This document shows, piece by piece, positions 1 to 8,499 of a stretch of 64,000 nucleotides of DNA (its first letter is position 1; every line of letters begins with the position of its first letter). The stretch lies in NCBI RefSeq assembly GCF_024199795.1, contig NZ_JANADK010000001.1, positions 682,001 to 746,000 on the forward strand, read 5' to 3'. Origin of the DNA: Bradyrhizobium sp. CCGB01 (GTDB lineage: Bacteria > Pseudomonadota > Alphaproteobacteria > Rhizobiales > Xanthobacteraceae). The notes beneath the pieces were generated by a model. The model ran no database searches. It was not told where the DNA came from and was given only the letters and a program-made list of their open reading frames with translations. Made by a program: the position numbers and the translations under genes.

Positions 1-623
1 TCTTCTGGCGTCCGGAGGTGGGTCTCATTCGCGCGCTTCATGTCCGCGATGGACAAACCGCTCTCGCGTGCCATGCGCAGCATCGTGTTCGCATTCGCAA
101 ATGGATAGGGCCATGGCATGGCGTCGGCGGCCGCCGACGGTGCTTCGCGTTCCTGTGCCGTCACCACGAAACCGCCGCCGATCGAATAATAGGTCTCGTG
201 AAACAGCGTCGTTCCGGCGGAATCGCGGGCAGACAGGACGAGCCCGTTTGCGTGACCTGGCAGGGGCGGCCCGTAATCGAAGACGATGTCGAGGGCAGGG
301 TCGAACATGAGCGGCGGCAGCCCCTTGATGTGCAAGAGACGACTGCTGCGGAGCTCCTCGAGCTGGCGCTCGGCCTCGTCGAAATCGAACTCGGCCGGCG
401 TCCAGCCGAGCAGGCCAAGCGTCACGGCGCGATCCGTTGCGTGGCCTTTGCCCGTAAATGCGAGCGACCCGTGCAGGGTGGCCCCGACGGCCGCCGCGTG
501 GCGACCGGCCGGATGCTGCCGCAGGAGATTGAGGAAATGTCCGGCGGCCGTCATCGGTCCCATCGTATGCGACGATGAGGGACCGATGCCGATCTTGAAG
601 ACGTCGAATACACTCAGAAACAT
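1..623 (-). CDS. sdaA: L-serine dehydratase (N-terminal part, cut by window edge)
   Basis: L-serine ammonia-lyase converts serine to pyruvate and ammonia using an iron-sulfur cluster. The reading frame is open from the ATG at 623 to the window edge, giving 207 residues of the N-terminal (beta) domain. Near the start it has the family signature IGIGPSSSHTMGP. GGAGG lies 6 bases before the ATG, which fixes the start. The cysteines that bind the cluster would lie in the missing part. It is the last visible gene of the operon that begins near 8379, 61 bases after the gamma-glutamyltransferase-like gene. That position suggests it degrades serine released or co-imported by this pathway (inference). 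Confidence 0.88.
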   Translation of the reverse strand, partial: MFLSVFDVFKIGIGPSSSHTMGPMTAAGHFLNLLRQHPAGRHAAAVGATLHGSLAFTGKGHATDRAVTLGLLGWTPAEFDFDEAERQLEELRSSRLLHIKGLPPLMFDPALDIVFDYGPPLPGHANGLVLSARDSAGTTLFHETYYSIGGGFVVTAQEREAPSAAADAMPWPYPFANANTMLRMARESGLSIADMKRANETHLRTPE

Positions 624-684
624 CGCACGCCTCCAGCCGAACCTGTTTCCTGCACGACAAGCCGTGTACGGCAGCCGGCAAGCC

Positions 685-2298
685 TCAGACGGAGATCGCC
701 ATTCCGTCGCGCTGCGGATCGGCTCCTCCCGTACAGGTACCATCGACGATCCCGATGGCGTGCAGGGCGGCGAAGGGAAACGTCTGGGCCGAACGCTTGA
801 CGTCATAGCCGACGGCCGCGAGCTCGTCACTGACATTGCGACGAATGCGGTTCGAGATGTCGATCGCGTTTGAGACGGCCACAATGCGCGGCGCAGCGAC
901 AGCCTCGAAGGTCGACATGCCGAAGTCGATCATGTTCATGATGCCCTGCGCCACGGCCGGCGCAACGTAGCTGCCCCCCGGCGCGCCGATCACGACGCGG
1001 GGTGTCTCGCCCTCGAAGACGATGGTTGGCGCAGCGGATGAGGCGCGGCGCTTTCCTGGCGCGATCGAAGCGGCCCGTCCGGGGCGCGGATCGAATCGGC
1101 TCATCGTGCCGTTGTAGATGAAGCCGAGGCCGTCGGAGATGGCGCCGGACGGACTGCCAAGGGTGTGGGTCAGCGCGACGGCGTTGCCTTCGCGGTCGAT
1201 CACCGAGACGTGCGTCGTCTCGCGCTGCGAGCGGTCGAGCCTTTCAACCACCGCACGCTCGCCACGCCTGATCGCCTCGGCCTGCTCGGCCGCATGTCCC
1301 CTCGAGATCAGTCGCGCGACGGGCACGTCGACATAGCTTGGGTCACCCATGAAGCGGTCCTTGTCGATCGTCATGCGCTTCATGGCCTCGGCGAGCAGGG
1401 CGATGTGCTCGGCACTGCCGTGGCGCAGCGCACCGACGTCGAAATGGTCGAGGATGTGCAGCACCTGCAACATGGACATGCCGCTCGCTGGCGGCGGGCT
1501 CGTCGAGATCCGGCGGCCGCGGTACGAGCCCCAGATCGGGTTGGCGACGGACAGTTCGTATGCCGCGAAGTCGCGCTCGGTGAGAAGGCCGCCCTGTGCG
1601 GCGAAGTCAGATGCCATGCGGCTGGCCAGCGCGCCATGGTAAAAGTCGTCCGGACCGCTTCTGGCGAGGTGCTCGAGCGTCGCGGCGAGGTCGGGATTGA
1701 CCAATGTGTCGCCCGGCCGCTTCGGGCTGCCGTCAGGCCGGAAGAACACCTCTCGTCCAGTCCGGCTGTAGCACAGCTTGTCACCGGTATTCACCTCGCC
1801 GCCGCCGCTCTGGTCCTGGGTCCAGAACCAATGCATATGGGGTCGCACCAGCACGCCGCTCCGAGCCTGCCGGATCGCGGGCGCCATCACGTCCTGCCAA
1901 TCCATCGTGCCGAACTGCGAGAGCGCATGGGCGTAGCCCTTCACGCTCCCCGGCGTGCAGACGGCGAGGTGGCCGAACTCATTGATTCCGCCCTCGAGCA
2001 AAAAGGCAAAGCCGTCCCGCGTCTGCCCTTGCAGATGTTTCAGCCACATGTCGGGCGTGGCAGAGAGCGGAGCCCTGGCGTAGAACTCGACGATCTCGTG
2101 AACGCCGCGGCGCGGCATGTAGACCTGCATCGAGCCGAAGCCGCCGATGCCGCACATCAGCGGATCGACGACACCCTGCATGAAGGCACAGGCGATGGCC
2201 GCGTCGACGGCATTGCCGCCGCGCTCCAGCACTTCTGCGCCAGCCTCGGCCGCTTCCGGCTGCGGCGCAACGATCATCGCGTTCTTCATCGTCACCAT
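685..2298 (-). CDS. Gamma-glutamyltransferase-like N-terminal-nucleophile hydrolase
   Basis: This 537-residue protein belongs to the gamma-glutamyltranspeptidase family, whose members self-cleave and then hydrolyse or transfer gamma-glutamyl groups. The expected nucleophile is Thr361, in TTHVSVIDREGNAV, and a GAPGGS loop lies near residues 438-443. Two points are unusual. There is no signal peptide, so it is probably cytoplasmic, unlike the periplasmic E. coli enzyme. After the nucleophile it reads TLGSPSGA where classic enzymes have TLNTTFG, so the substrate may differ from glutathione. It lies 44 bases after the CapA-like gene and 61 before sdaA, in the same operon. The family call is firm and the substrate is unknown. 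Confidence 0.85.
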   Translation of the reverse strand: MVTMKNAMIVAPQPEAAEAGAEVLERGGNAVDAAIACAFMQGVVDPLMCGIGGFGSMQVYMPRRGVHEIVEFYARAPLSATPDMWLKHLQGQTRDGFAFLLEGGINEFGHLAVCTPGSVKGYAHALSQFGTMDWQDVMAPAIRQARSGVLVRPHMHWFWTQDQSGGGEVNTGDKLCYSRTGREVFFRPDGSPKRPGDTLVNPDLAATLEHLARSGPDDFYHGALASRMASDFAAQGGLLTERDFAAYELSVANPIWGSYRGRRISTSPPPASGMSMLQVLHILDHFDVGALRHGSAEHIALLAEAMKRMTIDKDRFMGDPSYVDVPVARLISRGHAAEQAEAIRRGERAVVERLDRSQRETTHVSVIDREGNAVALTHTLGSPSGAISDGLGFIYNGTMSRFDPRPGRAASIAPGKRRASSAAPTIVFEGETPRVVIGAPGGSYVAPAVAQGIMNMIDFGMSTFEAVAAPRIVAVSNAIDISNRIRRNVSDELAAVGYDVKRSAQTFPFAALHAIGIVDGTCTGGADPQRDGMAISV

Positions 2299-2342
2299 AT
2301 GCGGTTTTCCCTGTCTTTCCGGATCGTCGAGGCGATGAGGCG

Positions 2343-3371
2343 CTAGAGCTGCAGAACCAGCCTGTCACCTTCGGCCGTCAAGGCAGCGCCGTTGGCGGCA
2401 GAGGCAGCGATCAGCTCGTCTCGCTCACGGGGTTCGTCGCGAACCGAACGGACGATCGTCCGATCTGACGCGTCGCGGCGGACGAACGAGATCGTCAGGC
2501 GCCGCATCGACCGTTCGACGATCTCGGCATGCACGAACATGCCGACCCAGTCCGCATGAGGCTTGTTACCGTGCTCGTACAGGAACGAGAAATTGCCGCC
2601 GCCATAGATGATCGGCCGCCCTGCATGAAGCTCCAGCGGCATGATCATGTGCGGCCCGTGGCCAAGAACAATGTCGGCCCCGGTATCGATCGCGGCGCGC
2701 GCGAACTGGCGCTGATATTGCAGGACCTCGCGCCGGTATCCCCAGTGGAACGAGGCGATGACAATATCGGCGCGCGTCCTTAGTTCCGCGACTGCACGCG
2801 AAACCTCTGCCAACGAATCGGGATCGGCCCAGGTCACGACCTCCGGCGGCACGCCCGGGCGCGTGCGGGCAGCCTGCTGTTCGTATCGAGGACGATAGGC
2901 GGTGTGCGCCTTGATCACGGCCACGCCGGGTTGCCCGATACCGACCTCGTGACCATCCGGCCAATACACGGCCGTGCGCTGCAGAAAACCGTAGCGCAGC
3001 CCGTTCCGCTCGACGACGAGTGTCCGGTAGGCTGCTGCCGGCTCGAGCCCGGCGCCGACCTGCGCAATCCCGGCGGAGGCGAGCGCGGCCAGCGAGGAGG
3101 CGATAGCCTCCGCGCCGATGTTGACGTTGTTCGCTGCTCCGACGACCTGCACGCCGCCGTCCCTCAGCAGTGCAGCTGATCGCGTCGGAACGTAGAAGCC
3201 GCGCTTCTCGACGGCGCGTTCGGCATCGTCGAAGAGGCAGCACTCCAGGTTGGCGAAAACCATATCCGCCGCTGTGAGATCGGGGCCGACGACGTCGAAG
3301 ATCCGGGACGGATCGGCAATGCCTTTGAGATTGATGTCGCCAAGCAGATAGAGGGAATGTGTCACGGGCAT
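2343..3371 (-). CDS. CapA/PgsA-type metallophosphatase-fold protein
   Basis: This 342-residue protein is of the CapA family (poly-gamma-glutamate synthesis type, calcineurin-like fold). Visible motifs are LLGDINLKG at the N terminus, DMVFANLEC, GAANNVNIGAEA, SFHWG and LGHGPHMIM. The usual ANNH motif reads ANNV, so one typical metal-ligand position is changed. No signal peptide or membrane segment is seen, unlike capsule CapA, so a cytoplasmic role is likely. The start at 3371 overlaps the stop of the binding-protein gene by one base (TGATG), implying translational coupling. A longer open frame extends upstream, but it overlaps that gene and is rejected. A role in hydrolysing gamma-glutamyl compounds is inferred only from its neighbours. 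Confidence 0.82.
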   Translation of the reverse strand: MPVTHSLYLLGDINLKGIADPSRIFDVVGPDLTAADMVFANLECCLFDDAERAVEKRGFYVPTRSAALLRDGGVQVVGAANNVNIGAEAIASSLAALASAGIAQVGAGLEPAAAYRTLVVERNGLRYGFLQRTAVYWPDGHEVGIGQPGVAVIKAHTAYRPRYEQQAARTRPGVPPEVVTWADPDSLAEVSRAVAELRTRADIVIASFHWGYRREVLQYQRQFARAAIDTGADIVLGHGPHMIMPLELHAGRPIIYGGGNFSFLYEHGNKPHADWVGMFVHAEIVERSMRRLTISFVRRDASDRTIVRSVRDEPRERDELIAASAANGAALTAEGDRLVLQL

Positions 3372-4921
3372 CAGTCCTTCCGAACCTCCCAAAGCAGCGG
3401 TGCACCAAAGACGTTGGTGGCGAAGCCCTTGACGCTCTTGCGGCTCGCGCCCGCGGTTACCGTGCTGAACAACGGAATGAGTGGAGCCTGGTCGATCATG
3501 GCCGCGTGCAGCCGGTCGAATAATCTCTGACGTTCGGTATTCCGGGTTTCGCTGGTGACCTCTGCGAGTGCATCGAGCGCCACCTTGTCTTCCCAGACCT
3601 TGCGCGGTTGCGAGTCCTTCGGGCCGATCGCTCCCTCGTAGTTGAGCGCGGGGTCCATCCGGCTCGAATAGCTGAACGACATGATCTGATACTTGCCCGA
3701 TTGCCAGCGATCCGTCTGCACGCCCCATTCGAGCACTTCGACTTCGGCCTTGATGCCGACAGCTTCCAGCATCGCTTGCAGGATGATGGCCGCATCGAAA
3801 TTCGCCTGGTTGCGCTTGTTGGTCGTGATCTTGAGTGTCTGCCCCTTGTAGCCGGCTTCCTGCAGCAGCTTCTTCGCAAGCGCCGGATCATGGCGGAAGC
3901 CGTTCTGGTGCGCGTCAGTGTGAAAGAGCGAGGCGACCGGGACAAGGGAATTGTTGGGCGCGGCAAGATCGTAGGTCACGCTGCCGACGAGCTCGTCGTA
4001 GTCGATCGCCGCCGCGATCGCCTGACGCAATTTGACGTTCGACAGCAGCTTGTCGCGAGTCTGCAACAAGAAGGTCGTCGCAGCCAGGCCCGGCTCGGCG
4101 GAGATGGTGATGTTCGGGTTCGGCTTGAGCTCGTTCGCCTCCGAATACGGAAGCCGCGGCAGGATATCGATGTCGCCGCGGATGAAAGCCGCCTTCGCGG
4201 TTGCGGGATCGCTGATGACGACGAAGCGGATTTCATCAACCAGCGGTCGCTTGCTGCCGACATAGCCGTTCGGTTCGCCGCCGGGATTCGAATACCCGTC
4301 GAAGCGGGTCAGGCTGACGAACTCCCGCTGGCGCCACTCCGCCAGCTTGAATGGCCCGGTGCCGATCGGCTTGTCCCAGCTGCCGTCCGGCTTCACCGAC
4401 GAACGATGCGTGATTGCCGTCATGCCGCAGTCGCTGCGCGCGATGTTGGCAAGGAACAGGGGGGATGGCTCGTTGATCCGGATCGTGACCGTCTGCGGGT
4501 CGACCGCCGTCACGCTTTCGACTTTCAGGCCGATATCGCCGTTGAAGTCGGTCAGGCAGCGCCAGCCGGTCTTGGGGTTCAGATAGCGGTTCCAGCTCCA
4601 CACGACGTCGTCTGCCTTGAGGGTCTCGCCATTGTGGAATCTTACGCCGGAGCGGAGCTTGAAGGTGTAGGTCAGCCCGTCCGGCGACACCGCGATGCTC
4701 TCGGCCAGAAGTGGCTTCGGCACTCCCCGCGCATCGTAGCCGACCAGGCCCTCGACCATGTGCAGCACAACGCCGTCGGTGTTGCCGTCCCGATTGACGC
4801 CCGGGTCCGTGCTGCGGATGTCCGCGTCCAGATACACCTTGAGCGCGCTGGCGTTGGCTTGTCCGGTGGCAAAGCCGAACCCCGTCATGACTGTGGCGAC
4901 GACCAGCAAGGTCTTGCGCAT
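3371..4921 (-). CDS. ABC transporter substrate-binding protein, peptide/opine family 5
   Basis: This 516-residue periplasmic binding protein is of the DppA/OppA class (SBP_bac_5). The start at 4921 is chosen because MRKTLLVVATVMTGFGFA forms a clean signal peptide ending near QANA, and AGGAAAG precedes it. Family features include an N-terminal region that starts with ADIRSTDPG, YTFKLRSGVRFHNGE, and a C-terminal lobe with INEPSPLFLANIARSD. It starts 19 bases after the ATPase gene and probably delivers a peptide-like substrate to the permeases encoded upstream. The ligand cannot be read from sequence. The downstream gamma-glutamyltransferase-like gene suggests a gamma-glutamyl compound, perhaps glutathione or an opine (inference). 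Confidence 0.88.
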   Translation of the reverse strand: MRKTLLVVATVMTGFGFATGQANASALKVYLDADIRSTDPGVNRDGNTDGVVLHMVEGLVGYDARGVPKPLLAESIAVSPDGLTYTFKLRSGVRFHNGETLKADDVVWSWNRYLNPKTGWRCLTDFNGDIGLKVESVTAVDPQTVTIRINEPSPLFLANIARSDCGMTAITHRSSVKPDGSWDKPIGTGPFKLAEWRQREFVSLTRFDGYSNPGGEPNGYVGSKRPLVDEIRFVVISDPATAKAAFIRGDIDILPRLPYSEANELKPNPNITISAEPGLAATTFLLQTRDKLLSNVKLRQAIAAAIDYDELVGSVTYDLAAPNNSLVPVASLFHTDAHQNGFRHDPALAKKLLQEAGYKGQTLKITTNKRNQANFDAAIILQAMLEAVGIKAEVEVLEWGVQTDRWQSGKYQIMSFSYSSRMDPALNYEGAIGPKDSQPRKVWEDKVALDALAEVTSETRNTERQRLFDRLHAAMIDQAPLIPLFSTVTAGASRKSVKGFATNVFGAPLLWEVRKD

Positions 4922-4940
4922 GTTCTTTCCTCGCCTCTCG

Positions 4941-6623
4941 CTATGTCGACGCAGAAGCCCCGGCACCGGCGAGAGCTCTCTCCGCCTGGCTCAGTCGCCA
5001 GAACAGTCTGACGCCTCCTTCGCCGGTGGATTCGAGGCCCGGGACGGCGGCGAGGAGCTTCTTCGTGTAGGCGTGCTGGGGGGCGTCGAAGATGGCGTCG
5101 CGGGGGCCTTCCTCGACGATGCGGCCGTCCTGCATGACGATCACGCGGTCGGCGACCTGCTCGACCACAGAGAGATCATGGCTGATGAACAGGCAGGAGA
5201 AACCGTGCTTCTTCTGCAGCTCGTCGAAGAGCTCGAGCACCTGCGCGCGCACCGTTACGTCGAGCGCCGAGACTGGTTCGTCGGCGATGACGAAGCTCGG
5301 CCGGCGCACGACGGCCCGCGCGATCGCGATGCGCTGGCGCTGTCCGCCCGAGAGTTCGTGCGGATAGCGCTCGGCGAAGCCGTCCGCGAGCCCAACCTCG
5401 GCCAGAACCTCGGCGACGCGCGCCTTCCGCTCCGCCGGGGTCATGGCGGCGACCTGCCGCAACGGCTCTCCGACCAGCTGGCCGATGGTCATCCGCGGGT
5501 CGAGCGAGGAATAGGGGTCCTGGAACACCATCTGGCAGTTGAGCCGATAGTCCCGGTAGGCCGCCTCGCTCTTCGCGATCGGCTTGCCGTTGAAGCGGAT
5601 CTCGCCGCCGGCCGGCTTGATGAGCCCCGCGATCGACTGGCCGAGCGTGGTCTTGCCCGAGCCCGAGCCGCCGACCACCGCGACGACCTCGCCGGGCTGA
5701 ATGTCGAGGCTGATGCCGTGGAGCGCGCGCTTGGCCGCCTCCTTGCGGAAGAAGCCCTGCCTGCCCGGATACTCGACGACGAGGTCGCGCAACGAAACGA
5801 TCGGCGTGTTCGCCTGTGGCGGCGGCCGCGCCGGCAACCGGTGCGGCATCGCCGAGAGCAGCTTGCGCGTATAGGCATGTTGCGGCCGGGCGAGGATGTC
5901 CTCGCTCCTGCCCTGCTCGACCACGTCGCCCTGGCACATCACGACGATGCGGCTGCAATAGCGTGCGACCATGCCGAGATCGTGCGAGATCAGCAGCACG
6001 GCGGTGTGGTTGGCCTTGGTCAGATCGACCATCAGCTCCATCACGTCGCGCTGGACGACGGCGTCGAGCGCCGTCGTCGGCTCGTCGGCGAGCAGCAGCG
6101 CCGGCTTCAGCAGCATCACCGAGGCCAGCATGATGCGCTGGCGCATGCCGCCGGAGAACTGGTGCGGATAGGCGGTGAGCGCCCCTTCCGGATCGCGCAG
6201 GCCGACCCGCTTGAGCATGTCGATGATCAATGCGCGGCGCGCCGGCGCGTCGAGCTTGCGGTGCAGCGCCAGGCCCTCGTCGAGCTGGCGGCCGATCAGC
6301 GTGGAGGGGTTGAGCGAGGTCATCGGTTCCTGGAAGACCATGCCGACGCGGGAGCCGCGCATGGCGCGCAGGTCCTTGCCGCTCATCGCCATCACGTCCT
6401 GCCCGTCGAAGCGGATCGTGCCGGAGGCGAGCGCAACGGCAGGCGGGATGAAGCCCATCACGGCACGGGCGGCGAGCGTCTTGCCGGAGCCGGATTCGCC
6501 GACGATTCCGACGATTTCGCCGGGGAAAACCTGGAAGGAGACGTCGTTGACGACGGTACGGCCGGTCGTGCCGACCTTGAGCGTCAGGCCGGCGACGTCG
6601 AGGAGAGGAGCGGTCCGGGTCAT
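4941..6623 (-). CDS. Double ATP-binding protein of a peptide-type ABC importer
   Basis: This 560-residue protein fuses two ABC ATPase domains, in the manner of GsiA/YejF (DppD and DppF in one chain). Domain 1 has Walker A GESGSGKT, signature FSGGMRQR and Walker B LLLADEPTTALD. Domain 2 has GGSGSGKT, LSGGQRQR and FVIADEPVSALD. After each domain there is an oligopeptide-transporter C-terminal stretch with HAYTRKLL or HAYTKKLL. Both nucleotide sites look complete. The ATG at 6623 overlaps the permease stop (ATGA), so the long upstream extension of the open frame is not used. It powers the importer formed with the two permeases. Confidence 0.93.
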   Translation of the reverse strand: MTRTAPLLDVAGLTLKVGTTGRTVVNDVSFQVFPGEIVGIVGESGSGKTLAARAVMGFIPPAVALASGTIRFDGQDVMAMSGKDLRAMRGSRVGMVFQEPMTSLNPSTLIGRQLDEGLALHRKLDAPARRALIIDMLKRVGLRDPEGALTAYPHQFSGGMRQRIMLASVMLLKPALLLADEPTTALDAVVQRDVMELMVDLTKANHTAVLLISHDLGMVARYCSRIVVMCQGDVVEQGRSEDILARPQHAYTRKLLSAMPHRLPARPPPQANTPIVSLRDLVVEYPGRQGFFRKEAAKRALHGISLDIQPGEVVAVVGGSGSGKTTLGQSIAGLIKPAGGEIRFNGKPIAKSEAAYRDYRLNCQMVFQDPYSSLDPRMTIGQLVGEPLRQVAAMTPAERKARVAEVLAEVGLADGFAERYPHELSGGQRQRIAIARAVVRRPSFVIADEPVSALDVTVRAQVLELFDELQKKHGFSCLFISHDLSVVEQVADRVIVMQDGRIVEEGPRDAIFDAPQHAYTKKLLAAVPGLESTGEGGVRLFWRLSQAERALAGAGASAST

Positions 6624-7438
6624 CGCGCCCCCCTCATCCGCGGGTCGAGCTTGTCGCGCGCGGCATCGCCGAGCAGATTGATGCCGAGCAGGGTCAGCGA
6701 GATCGCGAGACCCGGAAAGACGCCCAGCCAGACGGCCTGGCCGATATAGGGCCGGGAGCCTGCGAGCATGTTGCCCCAGGTCGGCGCCGGTGGCGGCACG
6801 CCGAGACCGAGGAAGGAGAGCGCGCTCTCTGCCAGCAGGACATAGCCGAACATCGAGGTCGCCAGCACGGTCAGCGGCGCGATGCAGTTCGGCAGGATGT
6901 GGCGGGCCATCGTAAAGGCTTCCGAGTTGCCCATGACGCGCGAGGCGGCGATGAACTCGCGTTCGCGCAGCGACAGCACGGCGCCGCGCACGACGCGTGC
7001 GACCGACGGCGTATAGGCGATGCCGAGTGCGACGATGATGCCGTATTTGTTGGCGCCGACCACTGCGAGCAGGCCGAGTGCCAGGAGGATGCCGGGAAAG
7101 GCGAGGAGCGCGTCGTTGAAGGCCATGATCACCCGGTCGACCCAGCCGCGCATGTAGCCCGAGAACAGGCCGATCAACGTGCCGAGCACGACGGCGAGCG
7201 AGACGGTGAGGAGGCTGATCCAGACCGAGGTCGCCGCTCCCGCCATCAGGCGGGAGAGCACGTCGCGTCCGAACTCGTCGGTGCCGAGCCAGTGGATGGC
7301 GCTCGGCGCCGCAAGCTTCGCGCGAAAGGAGAGCTTGAGCGGGTCGTACGGTGTCCACAGCGCGCCGGTGCCGGCGACCGCGAGCAGGATGCCGATCAGC
7401 GTGCTGCCGACCATCGCATTGGGGGCAGGAAGTTTCAT
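6620..7438 (-). CDS. ABC transporter permease, DppC type
   Basis: This 272-residue inner-membrane permease belongs to the dipeptide/oligopeptide/nickel family (BPD_transp_1). It has an N-terminal membrane segment and the DppC-type sequence HWLGTDEFGRDVLSR at about residues 49-63. The EAA-loop region contains FIAASRVMGNSE and HILPNCIAPL, and further membrane helices follow. The ATG at 7438 overlaps the stop of the preceding permease as ATGA, and its own stop overlaps the ATPase start the same way. The chain of overlaps shows a single coupled operon. Confidence 0.92.
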   Translation of the reverse strand: MKLPAPNAMVGSTLIGILLAVAGTGALWTPYDPLKLSFRAKLAAPSAIHWLGTDEFGRDVLSRLMAGAATSVWISLLTVSLAVVLGTLIGLFSGYMRGWVDRVIMAFNDALLAFPGILLALGLLAVVGANKYGIIVALGIAYTPSVARVVRGAVLSLREREFIAASRVMGNSEAFTMARHILPNCIAPLTVLATSMFGYVLLAESALSFLGLGVPPPAPTWGNMLAGSRPYIGQAVWLGVFPGLAISLTLLGINLLGDAARDKLDPRMRGAR

Positions 7439-8379
7439 GCGGCCGTCACCCTGGGATCGAAGAGCGGATAGCAGAGGTCGATGACGAGATTCACCAGCAC
7501 ATAGGTGCAGGCGACGAAGAGCAGGCAGCCCTGGATCACCGGATAGTCGCGGGCGAAGATCGAATCGACCAGCAGCCGGCCGAGGCCCGGGATGGTGAAG
7601 ACCGTTTCCACCACCGCGATGCCGCCGAGCAGGTTGCCGAGGACGAGGCCGATCAGCGTCCAGGTCGGGCCGAACGCGTTCTTGAAGGCGTGGCGCCACA
7701 GCACCGCCATCTCCGAGAGGCCCTTGGCGCGGGCATGGGTGATGTAGTCGAGCCTGAGTACCTCCAGCGTCGAGGCGCGCGCCATGCGCAGGATCACGCC
7801 GATCTCGTGCAGGAAGAGCGTCATGATCGGCATCAGGAGATAGAGCAGGCCGGCCCCCGCGTTCTCCGAGATCGAGACGTAGCCGACGACCGGCAGCCAT
7901 TCGAGCTTGAGGCCGAACAACAGCAGGAGCAGCAGACCGAGCCAGAAGGTCGGAATCGAGAGCAGCAGCGTCGCCAGCGTGACCAGCGAGAGGTCGACCG
8001 GGGAATTCTGCTTCCAGGCGGCAATCACGCCGGCCGGCACTGCGACCAGGCTCGCCAGCAGCACCGCGACGAGCACGATCTGCGCGCTGATCCAGAACCG
8101 TTGCAGGATGAGGGGCAGGACCGCCTGCTGTGTCGAGATCGACTGGCCGAAATCGCCGGTCAGTACTTTGCCGAACCAGATGCCGAACTGCACCGGCAGG
8201 TTCTGGTCGAGGCCGAGCCGGACCCGGAGGTCGGCGAGGCTCGCCGGCGTTGCAAGGTCGCCCAGCATCAGCTGGGCCGGGTCGCCGGGGATCAGCCGGA
8301 TCAGGACGAAGACCGAAACCGCCACGATCAGCAGCGTCGGCAATGCCATTCCTATCCGCGTCAGCGCAAATCGAAGCAT
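7435..8379 (-). CDS. ABC transporter permease, DppB type
   Basis: This permease of about 314 residues is of the DppB class. It starts with a helix (MLRFALTRIGMALPTLLIVA), then RLIPGDPAQLMLG and the typical loop sequence FTIPGLGRLLVDSIFARDYP near the C terminus. It is the first gene of the operon. The ATG at 8379 is preferred because homologues usually begin with this MLR-type sequence. A GTG at 8400 in the same frame would add seven residues, and neither start has a strong ribosome-binding site. The promoter must lie between 8400 and the divergent lysR gene at 8500, where a palindromic operator candidate is found. Confidence 0.9.
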   Translation of the reverse strand: MLRFALTRIGMALPTLLIVAVSVFVLIRLIPGDPAQLMLGDLATPASLADLRVRLGLDQNLPVQFGIWFGKVLTGDFGQSISTQQAVLPLILQRFWISAQIVLVAVLLASLVAVPAGVIAAWKQNSPVDLSLVTLATLLLSIPTFWLGLLLLLLFGLKLEWLPVVGYVSISENAGAGLLYLLMPIMTLFLHEIGVILRMARASTLEVLRLDYITHARAKGLSEMAVLWRHAFKNAFGPTWTLIGLVLGNLLGGIAVVETVFTIPGLGRLLVDSIFARDYPVIQGCLLFVACTYVLVNLVIDLCYPLFDPRVTAA

Positions 8380-8460
8380 GCCATGTATCCGGTTAGCCAC
8401 CCTGGGGAGCCAATCCGGCCATTGCTAACGCTTGCGCCTTCGAAAGAAAAACTAGAAGTT

Positions 8461-8477
8461 ATTGTCAAATAGACAAT
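8461..8477. promoter_or_regulatory. Candidate LysR operator palindrome
   Basis: ATTGTC and GACAAT form a perfect inverted repeat with a 5-base spacer (AAATA), centred 31 bases before the lysR start. LysR regulators bind interrupted dyads of the T-N11-A kind, and this site fits: TTGTC-N5-GACAA. A second, imperfect half (TTGTC at 8484-8488, GCAAT at 8494-8498) follows at about two helical turns. It lies between the divergent lysR and ABC operon, so it could control both. Binding is inferred. Confidence 0.55.
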
Positions 8478-8499
8478 TCAAATTTGTCGATGGGCAATC

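Noticed and set aside
25..681. Open frame of 218 codons on the minus strand over the sdaA region
   Set aside because: The translation is Arg-rich and without any motif. Another minus-strand frame gives a clear serine dehydratase with a ribosome-binding site.
4758..6749. Very long plus-strand open frame (663 codons) opposite the ABC ATPase
   Set aside because: It is an antisense shadow in GC-rich DNA; the minus strand carries both ATPase motif sets intact.
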